Below, piece by piece: positions 1 through 11,732 of a stretch of 64,000 bases of DNA. The notes under the pieces were generated by a model. It searched no databases. It saw only the letters and a list, made by a program, of their open reading frames with translations, and had not been told where the DNA came from. Each line of letters opens with the position of its first letter. Position 1 is the first letter of the stretch. The position numbers and the translations under genes were made by a program. The stretch is from Smallanthus sonchifolius (Eukaryota; Streptophyta; Magnoliopsida; Asterales; Asteraceae), in assembly GCA_023525975.1 (NCBI GenBank), contig JAKNSE010000041.1:62001-126000 (forward strand), read 5' to 3'.

Positions 1-52
1 GGAACTTGCATTCTTATGTGGAACAATCACATTTATGGGTTTTGTATGGTAC

Positions 53-1734
53 CTGGGTTCTCCAGTTGTGCAGATTGTGTTCTCCAAAACCTTTCAAGGG
101 CATCACAACCGTGACACCTGGCAATTTGATCTGTTTCGAATGTTCAAGGTCACGAATATCATGACTAAGAAATGAAAAGTGATTGCCATCTTTCATACAT
201 TTTTTCATCTGTCTTATTTCTCTGTTTCTGCAAGAGATAGAATGAAGTTTTGTTAAGTCTCAAATGAGGTTTTAGCAAAATAGTAGATACACAGAAGGGT
301 TTTGTAGCAAATGCCAAATAATGATGAGTGGTAGGTTATAGATATCAATTTGATACCTCACATAAGCTGCACCAGCCCATCCAGCAGCCAGAAGTAAGCA
401 TATTACACATCCCTGCAGCATGAATATTTCCTCATATCAAAGAACATTATGCTAGTTTGACACATGAAAGAGCTTTTAAAATTCACTATCACACCAAAAA
501 AGTGCCCTATGTAATATAATCTAACAACCTATGAACAGAAGGGATACTTTTCCAATAAAACACCATCATTCTATGGCTAACAATTACTTTCAAAACAATG
601 TGAGAACAAAGCACCATCTCTCACTGTTACTTTTACTGTGTGTGTGTTCACTGTTATATTTAATTCAGTTATTCAACCCAAAGATAAACCCCAAGCCTTA
701 GCTTACTATTCCTACAAATGTGATCAAGGATGATTCTAGAGGTGTATAGCTATGAACACCTTTCTTAATTCCAAATACTACACCTAGGATCCATGTACAA
801 CAAATCATCAATTGTGAAGTAAATTTTCTAACACGGCATTTAGTCTGACTTCAACAAATCAATAAAAAATTAACAAAAGAACCTACTTTCAGTCATAGCA
901 TTCTAAACATTACTAAGATGAATATTTTTAAATCTTGCACAACTGTTTTACCAATAAAGGATAAAAGGTCCTTCTAGAACCAAGAAAAAACAAATTCAAG
1001 ACAAGATTTTTCATTGTTGCAGCCAACTTGCACATTACAATTATCCACTAAAACCCCAGTCTAATGAAATTACCGTGCAGTTGTTTATATACAAAGTCAT
1101 GAATCAAACTCCACTCTAACCAAAATCCCAAATAACTGATATATCTACAATACAGAACAAAACTGACAGGCAAGTAAAGTGAACATCTTCAATATTCAGC
1201 CATTGCACTAAACCTTTTAACAAAACTTACAAAATACAAAAATGTTGGTATCCAGTTAAAACAGACTCCGAATCAATCTTTGCTTTTGAAGAAGTACCAA
1301 AATTGAACCTTGCATGTGTTTGCTTAGTTATTTTTCAAATTCTAGAACACTAAAACTTAAATTGCAATAAATATAAATCTCACCATTAAAACACTAACTC
1401 AAGCAACAACTAATCTCGAGTTAAATCCAAGCTCAGTGAGCAAATAGGGCACTTAACAACCACATCTCATATTCTCATCAACACAAAATAAGCATTACAC
1501 GAGAGTATAATCAGTAATCAGTAATCTGATTCAACATAACAACACCAGATCCATAACACAAAGGCAAAATCAAACTACAAGCAAAGCAAACCATATCATT
1601 ATCATCAAACAATCATAAACGATACGAATTGACCTAATCCAGACCTGGATCTGAACAAAAACGGCGAACGGAGTACACAAAGCTCTGCTGACGGAGAACA
1701 ATAACGAATCTATCGAGTCTATCGCCGCCGACAT
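53..1734 (-). CDS. GCS: Ceramide glucosyltransferase (glucosylceramide synthase), 5' part, three coding exons
   Basis: The enzyme transfers glucose from UDP-glucose to ceramide in the ER/Golgi membrane. Three coding exons are visible on the minus strand: exon 1 at 1645-1734 (30 codons), exon 2 at 357-412 and exon 3 at 53-227. All junctions seen are GT/AG, and the reading phase carries across both introns (exon 2 ends with AG, exon 3 starts with A, giving one Arg codon). Exon 1 begins MSAAIDSIDSLLFSVSRAL. Exon 2 encodes a hydrophobic segment rich in Leu, Ala and Gly, as expected for the N-terminal membrane anchor of family GT21. Exon 3 contains LPGVTVVMPLKGFGEHNLHNW, the conserved start of the glycosyltransferase fold in plant GCS. 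Intron 1 is long (413-1644). The gene leaves the window through a GT donor at 51-52, so the catalytic D and QXXRW motifs are outside. The identification comes from remembered family sequence, not a search. Confidence 0.9.
413..1644 (-). other. GCS intron 1
   Basis: This 1.2-kb AT-rich intron lies between the GT donor next to 1645 and the AG acceptor next to 412. I see no coding sequence in it. Its segment 1175-1500 has a second copy at 3817-4134. Confidence 0.8.
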
Positions 1735-2000
1735 GACTGACTAATAGTATAGGAAGTGAATGAAATCCTGTAAGGATAAAGTGCAATGAGGCGGAAAATG
1801 GAGGCGTGAAGAGATAATTTATAGTTTTATGTCACTTTCTCTCTCAGATCGCCATGATCGAAGAAGAAGAAGAAAGGACAGTGATGGAGGAGAGAGAAGA
1901 GGAGGAGGAAGAAAAAGGGTAAAATGTGGAGACCGCGTAATTTATATTTCAAAGGACCGGATGGGATTTTAGGGAAAAGGTTTCCGTCACACTATCAACC
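1735..2000 (-). promoter_or_regulatory. GCS 5' UTR and core promoter region
   Basis: Reading the minus strand, two TATA-like sequences (TATAAAT) lie upstream of the GCS start codon, at plus positions 1940-1946 and 1817-1823. Between them is a pyrimidine-rich tract on the minus strand (purine-rich GAAGAAGAAG on plus, about 1860-1915), typical of plant 5' leaders and Y-patches. If transcription starts from the distal TATA, the leader contains a minimal upstream ORF at 1844-1855 (ATG, two codons, TGA in all four codons). Which TATA is used cannot be told from sequence. Confidence 0.5.
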
Positions 2001-2315
2001 AAAACAAGCTGTGGCCTACTGGCCTGTGGTCCCTCTTTCTAAAAGTATTTAGTTACTTTTTAATTTTCAACTCAAAAGCACTTTCGTTCATTAAGGAATT
2101 GGACTTGTTCACGAACGAAGCTTTGTTTGGGACTTTTGATGTTAACTCTAATGTCTTCCAAAATAAACATTTAATAATTTCATTTTAATATCAAGTTTTA
2201 TGTACATCTATCGAACTTACTTTACTTAGTTAATTGTTAGGGTAAAAAATAAAATAAAAATTAAAGAATATAAAAGGTTTAGATAAAATAAAATAAAAAT
2301 ATACAAAAATATTTA

Positions 2316-2622
2316 ATGAACAACATAAACAAACAAACACGAACATAAACAAACGAACACGTACGTAAACGGACATAAACGAACGAACGTAAATGAACAT
2401 AAACGAACGAACGTAAATAAACAAACGTTCACGAACACGTTACCGAACGTTCACAAACACAATTGAACGAACGAGACATATGTTCATGTTCGTTCATTTA
2501 GGTAGTTGGACGGAATTCTTTGTTCATGTTCGTTCATTTATTAAACGAACGAACATAAACGAACTTCTTGCCAAACGGTTCACGAACTATTCGCTGAACG
2601 TCCGGTTCGTTTACAGCCCTAT
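2316..2622. repeat. AACGAACA-type short tandem repeat inside a small repeat element
   Basis: The stretch is built of degenerate 4- to 12-bp units such as AACGAACA, AACGAACG and ATAAACG. It ends in a sequence reading CGGTTCGTTTACAGCCCT. A similar but inverted end (AGGGCTATAGATGAACCGG) lies at 2872. Such AGGGCTGTAAACGAACC-type ends are common in plant genomes. I believe they mark a non-autonomous hAT-like repeat, but no terminal duplication was found. The apparent ORF across it is only an effect of the repeat. Confidence 0.5.
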
Positions 2623-2869
2623 ACGTTGTAGTTTTGATCCTTAGGTTTGAGAAATTATACGTTTGGTTTTCGTTTTTACTGTATCATAACACAGATGGTT
2701 TTTGAAGTGGATGTGTTATTCTTTTTTAAATAATGGATATACTTATGTGTTTAAAAACACAAATAAGGAAAAAAATTATAAGTCTCCAGACACCTATGCC
2801 TCATCGCCACCACCTCTATTAACTCTCCGGCCACCACAACCCCTCTTGTTAACTCTCTGGTAGGGCTAT

Positions 2870-2925
2870 AGATGAACCGGATAATTCGTGAACCGTTTGA
2901 TTGGAAGTTCGTTTGTTTCTCTACG
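2870..2925 (+). repeat. Inverted end copy of the GAACGAAC-type repeat
   Basis: This short segment begins AGGGCTATAGATGAACCGG and resembles the reverse complement of the end at 2560-2622. It may be a terminal inverted repeat or a solitary fragment of the same family. Confidence 0.35.
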
Positions 2926-3098
2926 ACATGATTTTGTTAAAAATTAAGAAAAAATGTTAAACTCTGGATATTGTTTTGGCGCTGAGTTTTGAAATGTGCC
3001 TATTTTAATTGAAGACAAAGGTATAAAATATGATTCAATAAATCATGTTCTTTATAATATAATTTGTGTTATAATTTATGTGAGTTTTATATAATAAT

Positions 3099-3330
3099 AT
3101 ATACATCTATCACCGTCCTTCAAGTATAAAACAACTTTATAAATCATTCGAGTAATAATTTCTTTTTTCTTTATATTTTTTAATATAAACACATGATATT
3201 ACAGACTCGAAACGTATAGTTGACCTTAAGTCAATGCCAGTTCGACAAAAACATGATTTTAACAAAAAAGGATAGAAAGATTCATTTTCGCTGAGTGGGT
3301 AATATATTTCCCTATACAATATTCATGAAA
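3099..3330 (+). repeat. Duplicated segment X, copy 1
   Basis: The segment runs from ATACATCTATCACCGTCCTT through ACAGACTCGAAAC to ACATGATTTTAAC. It is repeated with small differences at 4162-4385. It is non-coding and its origin is unknown. Confidence 0.7.
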
Positions 3331-3398
3331 TAAAATATGTTTATCGTTATAAGAAATAATCATACTTTGTAAAAATAAAAATAAATAATAATAATAAC

Positions 3399-3700
3399 AT
3401 TAAGGTAACGTTTGGTATGAAGGAATGGGAGGTGGAATGGAATGGACGATTACGAGGTAATAAAAAAATGGTGTTTGGTTGAACGATTGAATGGAATCAC
3501 TCATTTCCACAAGGAATGTCATTTCTTCTAAATTCCTCAATATCATTACATCCATCCCCTTGTTTCTTTTTTTTATTTCATCCCATCTTTCACCCTTCAT
3601 CACCACCACCCACTCCTACCACCACCCATCACCACCCACCACCACCACCCACCACCATCTCTTTCCGCATAGTATAAAAATACCATTTTTAGGGGTTTTA
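3399..3700. repeat. GGAATGG-rich repeat with CCACCACC microsatellite
   Basis: The block contains the phrase AACGTTTGGTATGAAGGAATG, followed by a mirrored TCATTTCCACAAGGAATG and a CCACCACC/CATCACCACC microsatellite (about 3600-3660). ORFs on both strands here are low-complexity products and are not genes. It looks like a short non-autonomous repeat of a kind common in plants. Confidence 0.35.
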
Positions 3701-3816
3701 GACATGTTTTAGGCTTGTTTAGGTCTAGTTTAGGCTTTTTTAGGTTGATTCCAGACTTGATTAGAGGTTTTAGACAAGTTTAAACAAGTTCAGACGGTCT
3801 TTAGAACCTAGATTCA

Positions 3817-4134
3817 TAAAGTGAACATCTTCAATATTCAGCCATTGCACTAAACCTTTTAACAAAACTTACAAAATACAAAAATGTTGGTGTTCAGTTC
3901 AAACGAACTCCAAATCGATCTTTACTTTTGAAGAAGTACCAAATTTGAACCTTGCCTGTGTTTGTTTAGTTATTTTTTAAATTCTGGAACACTAAAACTT
4001 AAATTGCAATAAATATAAATCTCACCATTAAAACTCTAACTCAAAGAACAACTAATTTCGAGTTAAATCCAAGCTCAGTGAGCAAATAGGGCACTTAACA
4101 ACCACAGCTCATCAATACAAATTAAGCATTACAC
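3817..4134. repeat. Duplicate of part of GCS intron 1
   Basis: The segment matches 1175-1500 of the GCS gene almost base for base, including the phrase ATTCAGCCATTGCACTAAAC. It has scattered substitutions and a short deletion near its right end. It is in the same orientation as the intron and contains no exon. A second copy of segment X follows directly. Confidence 0.85.
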
Positions 4135-4161
4135 CCAAGTGTAAAACAACTTTATAAATAT

Positions 4162-4385
4162 ACATCTATCACCGTCCTTCAAGTATAAAACAACTTTATA
4201 AATCATTCGAGTATCAATTTCTCTTTTCTTTTTATTTTTTTTTTATTTTTTAACATAAACACATGATATTACAGACTCGAAACTGATAGTTGACCTTAAG
4301 TCAATGCCAGTTCGACAAAAACATGATTTTAACTAAAAGGGTAGAAAGGTTAATTTTAGCTGACTGTGTGTAATATTTTTTAACT
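4162..4385 (+). repeat. Duplicated segment X, copy 2
   Basis: This is a second copy of 3099-3330, placed directly behind the copied GCS intron piece. The two adjoining duplications suggest one event that joined pieces from two nearby sites. Confidence 0.7.
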
Positions 4386-4554
4386 AAAAGGGTAGAAAAG
4401 CGATGGACTGGCCGAAGGTGGGATCTGACCGGTGATGGCGATGAAAGGGAGGAGGCAGAGGGTGATGGCTGATTATCAAGTATAGAGTATAAAAATGAAA
4501 TATTTACATGAATGACCCTTCAACAATTAAACATGTTTATATATTACATAATTA

Positions 4555-4745
4555 GTTTAAGGGTATTTTCGTCTTTTCACATTAACTTAACAGAATAAAT
4601 GGAGGTTAGTGGATTGGTTAAAACTGAGACAAATGATGAAACTATTGGATGTAAATAAGGATTTTTAAACTATTGGACTAAAATAGGGAATTTGTGCAAA
4701 CCACATGGACCAAAACCGGAGTTTACTCAAAATATAAGTAAATAT
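4555..4745. mobile_element. MULE-like terminal sequence relic
   Basis: The segment runs from TTTAAGGGTATTTTCGTC through CACATTAACTTAACAG to phrases resembling ACCACATGGACCAAAACC. The same order of phrases occurs in the terminal inverted repeats of the intact MULE at 51058-52302. No partner end or target duplication was found. Confidence 0.4.
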
Positions 4746-4798
4746 ATTTTTTAGGATGATTTCATAATATCAGGTTTTAAATTTATAAAATGATAATT

Positions 4799-6300
4799 AT
4801 GTTAACTTAAAACACACACAATAGGCAAGTGTACCTATCGTAGCGTAATATAGTTTAGGTAAGAACCAACCAATGGACACGGTCGAGTTCCAATACTCAA
4901 CTTTTGTTATCGTTTAGCCGGATTAATTAGTGAGTGGGTTTTGTGTGCTTGTGAAGCAGAAAAGTAAATGACGGTAAAATAAATAACATAAAAGTAAAAA
5001 CATGCGTAAAGTGTATAACAGAAATGTAACTAGCAAAATAGTAAATAGTAGGAAAGTAAATAAGGCGAAAATGATCACATTACGGATAGTATTGCTTCGT
5101 GATTCGAATCAGCTTGGTATGTGATAATGTTAAGTTGACTAATTTAGTTGTATGACTACTACAAACTTGTGACTCGGGTCACCGCTAGAGCCTCGATGTC
5201 ACTACATTTGATTCACAAATTACGTTCTATAAATTAAAATATTAGTGCCTCCCGTTAGGGACAACAATTACCCTCAACTCATCGAATGGTCATCTCCGAG
5301 TTGGTTTAAGACATCGGACTTAAAATGCTTTATATTAAAGTTAAATAGGTGATTATATTTTGCTCACCGGGAGGCGGTGTAACAATGGGACCAAGTATAA
5401 ATACGTAAAGTTCCCAACATGAGTTCACCAATTCTTGGTCTCCTAATAATCTCGTATAAAGACGTACGATCTTAGAAGTATAGACCAAGTCTTGGCTTAT
5501 CAACATCTGCTCGTATAAAGACGTATGAGTTTCAAAGGAATTTTGATTAAAAAGGGTATTACGATCTTACTCTTTAAAATCAAGACACTCACAAATATAA
5601 AGACGGATTTAGACAATAATAAAAGTCCACCAAAAGATAGTTTTTAAAAACGAATTAGTTAAAGACATAAACATACCACTTCATTAATAACTTAAACATT
5701 AACATGCACCAAACATCATCTTCACCCTAGCAATACAAAAATGTTTTAGCCACGAATGGCCATAACGACTAGCGTAATGATGAGTTTCGTAGGCTCCTCT
5801 ATTGTGGAACAGGGAGGAAGAGCCCCTCTACTCTCTACTCTAACTACGAGAATGCTCTCTTCTTGAGTGTTCTTTTGGTATGAATTGGTGTGTGGAATGA
5901 AGAACTCAAGTCTCCTATTTATATGCCTCAAAATGTGCAATGCACGGTCGTGCAATGGGTTGTACGGTCGTGCAAAGGCCTAGGGAATCAAACAGGGTAC
6001 AAAGGACACGGTACTGGGCCGTGGGGAGCAAGGGACAACAATGCATGATCGTGCATTAGGATGCACGGTCGTGCATCCCCTTGTTTTTTCCCAGCTTTGT
6101 CTTTTAGCTGCTTGGTTGACTTTTGTTGACCAATTTTGACTTCTTGGGGGTCAATGCTTGGGAATGAACCTTGTAGAAGCTTGAATTCTTGGTGTTTTTG
6201 ATAGGATTTAGCTTGATTTATATTTTCAACATCGAATAACCTACAATTACAAAATATAAGTGTTTTAAGCATAAATTGCAAGGTTATTATTCAATTAGTA
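4799..6300 (-). mobile_element. LTR F: Athila-like LTR, minus strand, boundaries uncertain
   Basis: Read on the minus strand this has the layout of a Ty3/Athila LTR. A palindrome array (6041-6076 and 5941-5974) is followed by a good TATA box (ATATAAATAGG on minus, plus 5914-5927). A phrase GATAGGTACACTTGCCT near the 3' end is shared with the LTR of element A (about 8165-8185). The likely 3' end is near 4799 (plus TGTTAAC). I could not fix the 5' end, and no primer site follows, so it is a solo or truncated LTR. Minus-strand ORFs inside it are not genes. Confidence 0.5.
5941..6076. repeat. Palindromic box array of LTR F
   Basis: Four near-perfect palindromes lie at 5941-5954, 5961-5974, 6041-6056 and 6061-6076, each a version of ATGCACGGTCGTGCAT. 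A related inverted pair (CACGG...CCGTG) lies at 6007-6022. On the minus strand the array sits about 14 bp upstream of the TATA box. Confidence 0.8.
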
Positions 6301-6630
6301 CCACAATGTGGGATTATTATGTATGTAAAATATGTATAAATGATGTCATATTAGTAGCAAACCGCTACCCTAGCCCTCTTGGTCCGCTACGTGGCATAAA
6401 TGCAACAACTAGGTGTTAACACGTAGTGACGTGGGGAAGTGAGTCTTTAGAGTTTTCGGACGCATGGCAACGGTAACAGATCTCTACGTGTGCACCAACG
6501 ATTGCGACTGGATGGTAAGGTGGTAGTGGTCCGTTATTGGCCTCATAGAAGTCTGCTACGGGTGGCGAGACCAGCCTATAACTTGAAGGCTTGAGCCTTC
6601 ATTTGAAACACACAAACACATATTTACACA
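6301..6630. other. Non-coding sequence, older repeat interrupted by elements A and B
   Basis: I see no gene here. It contains a perfect 6-bp-arm hairpin (GAAGGC TTGA GCCTTC, 6585-6600). It is contiguous with 12165-12389 and 28129-28460 once elements A and B are removed. Confidence 0.4.
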
Positions 6631-6635
6631 CATAC

Positions 6636-8274
6636 TGATGTGTTGCAAAGCACAGATGCAGTTCTGCCTTATTTCGTAGCATTTTCGTATAGTTTCAGAG
6701 TCTTTTTGAGTCATTTATAGTTAGTATTGATTTAAGTCTTGTTTTGTAGGTAATCGGGTCACCTTGGAGCTTACACGATCAAGAACTGTGAAGAAACGAG
6801 CACACGAGAACCCGGGATGAGAAACGGAAAAAGTCGGGAAAGAGTCCAACCTTAAAAGAGGCATATCTCGGGCTAGAGAATTAGTTACAGGGCCTATTTT
6901 ATATCGATTTGGGGTAGCTCGATGAGAGGAGTTTAAATATTAGGTTTGTTTGGCCCGCGGTACGCGAGGGGGCCCAGTTATGGGAATTTTAACCTATTTT
7001 CAGGGTTTAAAAGTTTAGGACTCTCCCATTCTTAATGGAATCGATTCTCAATCGTTTTAGACCAAGAAAGAGGCGATTTTGGAGTAGAGGAGGTCAATTG
7101 AAGAGGAAAGTTGAAGACTTTGCTTCCTAGTTCGTTAGATTTAACGTTTTCGGTTTCAAGATTCGATTTTTATCTTTGTTTGCTTTGTTTGAAACCATGT
7201 TCTTGTCATATACTTCTGTTTTGATGTGTTTGAGCATGATCATTGGCTAAAACTCTTATACTGTCAGGGTCATTAGATAAATATTTGATAAAGTTACGAT
7301 TTTTATCAGTTTTGGATTCGTATGATGGATTTATGATTATGTAAAGGATCTTTGGTTATTAATTGTGATGTTAATGCATGTTTGATTCTGTTTTGTGATT
7401 GGTTATAACTCCATGCGTTGATTGTGGTTGTCTGCCATGTTTGATTAGCCCTAGGTCATAGATCTTAGGGTTTGTGATCTTTTGTGTGGTTTGCTAGAAA
7501 TAGTAGTCATAGGAGTTGTGATTGAATGCTTATTAGAATTGAATGTGTGTCCTAGTTCAATAACCGAGATGTGAGAAATAGTTGTCCAGTCTTCGTCATT
7601 AGGAATCTGAGTGTTAGAAGTCTGAGAAGGCGTTAGTATTAGGTGTCTAATGATTGTTGCTAGTTCAAATCATAGTTGTTATCCTAGGATTACCCCGTGC
7701 ATTCTTCGAGTGTATCGTGGACAGTGAGACTGAAAGGTGATCTGTCTATTCGGGTACATTGTCATAGTTGGAAATACCTGAGAGGTGATTCAACCATCTG
7801 GTGAGTTTAGTACACTTTAGGTTCCTTAGTTGGTGACACATTAAGAGTGATTAGGGATCCACTAGGTTGTCTTTAGTTGTCATCTTTAGAGACCCAGATC
7901 CATCTTATTTTCTAGAACCAATAGAAGTTGTGCTTTGCAAATAGGATTCGGACCAAGGTGGTATTCTTCCCATCTATTGATTTCACCTTTGTTCTTTGTA
8001 TTGATAGTTGAGTCGACCTTGTTTTCAGCATTCCTTAGTTAATTCAGTAGTGTAGTCAACCCCCCAACCAAATTATTCTTTAGTCTGAGTCAGAGTCTAG
8101 TTTTGTTATCATAGTGTCTCTACGGTTCGATAATCCGGTTTACCATTAAGTTGTGCTACACTCGATAGGTACACTTGCCTGTCAGTGCGGTCTAGTTAAT
8201 AGGTTTTCCATTTATTACTTAGGAGTCTAGGTTAGTTTTTTTTAGTTTTTATATAGATCGTCTGGACGACATCA
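6636..8274 (+). repeat. 5' LTR of element A
   Basis: This 1639-bp LTR begins TGATGTGTTGC and ends CGACATCA, a 6-bp inverted terminus. Its last 425 bp match 11733-12159. One palindromic box (CGCGGTACGCG, 6956-6966) precedes a TATA-like TTTAAAAG near 7005. The target duplication CATAC lies directly outside. Confidence 0.85.
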
Positions 8275-8280
8275 AGTTTT

Positions 8281-8293
8281 TTGCGCCGTTGCC
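8281..8293 (+). other. Degenerate primer binding site of element A
   Basis: TTGCGCCGTTGCC starts seven bases after the LTR. It matches the start of the tRNA-Asp primer site TGGCGCCGTTGCCGGGGA seen intact in element C, with one change at position 2 and loss of the GGGG part. Confidence 0.6.
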
Positions 8294-8474
8294 ACACTTG
8301 ACAATAGCAATATTAACTTTGACTAGTTCTTTGTTTGATTTTTAGTTTATTTTGTTTTATTTGAGTCTGTCTTGTGTGCTTGTCCTACGTGTTTAATCGT
8401 GTGTCTAATCTGAGATAGAGTCTTTTTGTTCTTTGAGTTCCTTTGTTTCTTTTTCCTATTGAGTCTATCTGTTT

Positions 8475-9299
8475 ATGCACCATACTCGCTCACAGGGATC
8501 ACCACCTTATTCAGCTTTCCTAGAGCCAGAGCGAGAGCTTCACGAGCGCACCCGCGACTCCTGGAAGCGTTTGAAAGAGCTGTGTAAAAACCAAGTACGT
8601 CGTATTAGCCTAGTTCCATTTCCTACTATGGGCGACGCTGATCCACTAGCAAGGTGTACTGCGCACCAGAGGGCTAATGATGGGGTCACCAGGGGGAGAT
8701 CTTCGATCACGCGTCCCGATATTCCTAATTCAAATTCTTGGCAGATCCCGTCACATATCATGAGTACGATCACTCATGCTACTCAGTTCCATGGCCTCGA
8801 GGATGAGGACGCACCAGGACACTTGTCCCGTTTTGTTCGTATATATGATACCTTTAATATCACGGGTGTGTCTAAGGACGCAATCTACTTGCGTCTCTTT
8901 CCATTCTCGCTCTCTGGGCGTGCATCTACTTGGCTTAACACCCTCCCTAACAACTCCATCACCACTTGGGAAGATCTTCAAGCAAAGTTCTACAAAAAGT
9001 ACTATCCACCTTCTAGGGCCGCTCACCTAAGGGATCAAATCCACTCCTTCCGGATGGATCCCGACGAGCCCTATCACATGGCCTAGGAGCAGTTCAACAC
9101 GTTGTTGAGCCGATGTCCCCAGCATGGTCTGTCAGACTGGGCGATAGGGGAGAAGTTCTATAATGGCCTTACCTTCGAGAAGCAGCAGATGTTCAATACA
9201 GCTGCGGGAGGCCATATCATGGAGAGACTCGAGCCATCTGAGTGCGAGGAAATGTTCGAGAGCTTCGCTTAGGCCGAACAGCAGTATCCATCTACTAGG
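8475..9299 (+). pseudogene. Element A gag, 5' part (Athila-type capsid)
   Basis: The open frame starts MHHTRSQGSPPYSAF and continues through a capsid-type region (LSGRASTWLN, WEDLQAKFYKKYYPP). The gag of element C has the same features (ATWAELQQQFLDEYFPP). Two in-frame TAG codons occur at 9084-9086 and near 9270. Both fit single transitions in TGG or CAG codons. At 9299 the frame is cut by insertion of a solo LTR and resumes at 11556. No function remains. Confidence 0.8.
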
Positions 9300-11555
9300 T
9301 GTAACATCCCAAAACGTTTTAAGCAAATGGTTCGGGTCGAAGGCGACCCGAATCTCTTTTTGAACGTGTGGGCTAGCCGGAGAGGAGAAGCGGGGCGGAT
9401 CAAGGTGGTGTTCGATGGCCGGAAAACCGGGGAAACGGGTTCGCGACAGCCGTATCAGGGAAGTTTCGCACAAAACCAAGGTAACACTCGTTCGTTTTTC
9501 TCTTTTCTTGATCTTTGTACTTGTATAGTTGAAAAACCCGACAAGGGTCTGAGATGGGGTTCACGGCCGGCAACGAAGTCAGGGAAGGAGATGTAGTGGC
9601 CGGTGATGGTGGTTGTTGGGGTGTCGGGATACCGGAAAGAGAGAGAGAGAGAGAGAGGGAGGGCGACGGAGGCCTGCGGTGGCTCCAGCGACCTTGGCGC
9701 TTGCGAACGGCCATGGGGAAGGTGGTGGTTCTGTTACATGAGGCCGACGATGGCTGGCAGCGACGGTGGCAGTGTTGCAACAGTAGCGATGGACTCGGGG
9801 ATGGTCGGAGATGAAGGAGCCGACAAGAAAAAATGGGGAAGCGTCGATGTGGGCTATGGTGGTGCTTGGCGGAGTTGTGTTGTGACTAAATGGAGACGTC
9901 AGGAGCGGAGCTCAACGGTGTCGCGCGGTGGTGGTGGCTCACAGCAGTGAACGAGGGGGTGCCTCCCGTTTAGGGTTTTGTGAACGTGGGCTTGCATGAC
10001 GATCCTCGGTTGTGCGTGAGGTTACGACTCGGGTGCGCGTGACCCTTGAAACTAAGGTAACGCACACCATGTGATTATGCATGCATGCGGGTTCCTAACC
10101 ATGTTTAGGGTAATCCGGTTCGAGCGGACACGTGGATTAGGGTGTTTGCATGGCGAAGGGGTGTGCGGTTGAGTCGAGTATCAGGAACAGTTATGCCTTT
10201 ATGTAGGAACATATGTTTAGGGCATATTCTGATCGTGCGATCATACGTTTTTCAGGTTTGGCATTCGAGCATGGACGGGCGAGTTTGCAGAGCAAGGCTG
10301 AGAATCAGCGTAACTGGTGAGTCTCTAATCCCCCACTTTTAAATGTTTTACTATTTTGGGGCTATCGTACATACTTTCAAAGAGATGATAATATATTTAA
10401 TCGTGTTAAGAGTTTCGGATTCTAATCTGACGTGTTTATGAAATTAAATGAGAATTACGGAGTCGTAGGGTCTATGGTGTGTCCATGAGAATGTGTTAGC
10501 TAGAGTTATGAGTTATTAATATGTGACATGATAAAGGTGGATCGGGGAAAGTCGGGTTTTAAACTAAATGTTTATGATTTCATGTGGGGTGTATGATTGC
10601 TCTAGTGTCATGTGTGAGGTACATGTGTAGTTAACGAGTCATGTATATGATGTGTGATATTATGTGCTTTATATTTGTGTGTGACGTGTTTGCATCATCG
10701 TCTATATGACATAGCAAACGGGATGGTGAAGGATGAGGTCCTTCGGGAAGTCACCAATGGTGACATTTATTTAGTAGGTTAATGATGAGCTCGAGGTGTG
10801 TTGAACGCCCTGACGAGGGTGCAGTGACAAGGTATATGTTTACGAGTATATTTACGAGGTGTTGAATTACGTGCAAACGTAGAGTTATATTTATTATACA
10901 TGAGATGATATTATTGTGGTATGTAGAGTAGATTGACCGTTGTGTCAGGATTGTGACGTGACGTATATGACCGTCGTGTCATGTAATTGTGAGAGCCTTG
11001 GTTAAGGTCGGGTGTGTTAATGTCTGGGGTATGTTGTGTTAACCCAGAGTTGAGTTAATGCGTGTTCTTGGGTATGAGTTGTTAGCATAGTATGTTGAAT
11101 CTATGTCAAAGTGATAGTAAGGTTATTACTATTATTATTGGTAGTACGGGCTGATAAACGGTTATGGGATGTCATGGGATGACAGGGGATTAACTATTCG
11201 TTAATAAATTGTAATATTATTTTATAAGGACCGGAGGGTCCTGAGTGAAATAAACTAAAGAATGTGACGTGATGGCTTTTGTTTAAATTAAACTATTAGA
11301 ACTCACTCAGCGTAGCTGACTTTATGTGTACGCTAGATTGTTTTGCAGGTAAGAGTAGGGTTGACGTATCTTAGCTTGGAAGCGGCGTTACTCGGATTGG
11401 TGTGCAGGCATTCGTGAGGTAAGCTAATAACGTTAAATAGTAATAAATGAGTTTTGAAAGACTTCCGCTGTAGTTTGAATTGCAACAAATGCGTTTTTAA
11501 TGAAAATGACCCGTTATGAGAACCAACTGTAGGATGCCCGGGTTGGGGTCTTACA
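9300..11555 (+). mobile_element. Solo LTR G (probable Tekay-type chromovirus) inserted in element A gag
   Basis: The segment begins TGTAACATCCCAAAACG and ends GGGGTCTTACA, an inverted TGTAA/TTACA terminus. The flanks CTAGG (9295-9299) and CTACG (11556-11560) form a 5-bp target duplication with one mismatch, and the gag frame resumes after it. It has no primer site or coding domain. A (GA)n microsatellite lies at 9639-9660. Its 3' part shares phrases (AACTCACTCAGCG, ACTTCCGCTG) with the minus-strand LTR at 32863-34735, so the two are related subfamilies. ORFs within it are GC-rich chance frames. Confidence 0.7.
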
Positions 11556-11732
11556 CTACGACTTCCATTCCTAGTGCTAGATCATCCACCTCAGCTTCGA
11601 GAGGTGTGCATAAGGTCACTCATGATTCTAGCGTGGAGGCTGCACTCGCCTCAATGGCTAACAAGATAACGGAGCTGAAGCTCAGTGCTTAGCGGTGTCA
11701 GGTATGTAGGGGAGGCCACGACACCCTGAGAA
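11556..11732 (+). pseudogene. Element A gag, continuation with zinc-knuckle start
   Basis: After the solo LTR the gag frame continues. It includes SVEAALASMANKITEL and a cysteine/histidine segment (CQVCRGGHD) that starts a CCHC knuckle, preceded by an in-frame TAG that fits a changed CAG. The frame then runs into 3' LTR sequence, marking a large deletion. Confidence 0.65.

Noticed and set aside
2230..2424. Minus-strand 64-residue ORF with repeated FIYVRSFM
   Set aside because: It is the translation of the AACGAACA tandem repeat.
5746..6281. Two minus-strand ORFs of 69 and 97 residues
   Set aside because: They cover the TATA box, leader and palindrome array of LTR F; no coding signature.
9554..9950. 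Overlapping GC-rich ORFs on the plus strand and a 126-residue ORF on the minus strand (9400-9780)
   Set aside because: They lie inside a solo LTR, span a (GA)n microsatellite, and show low-complexity residues without any domain.
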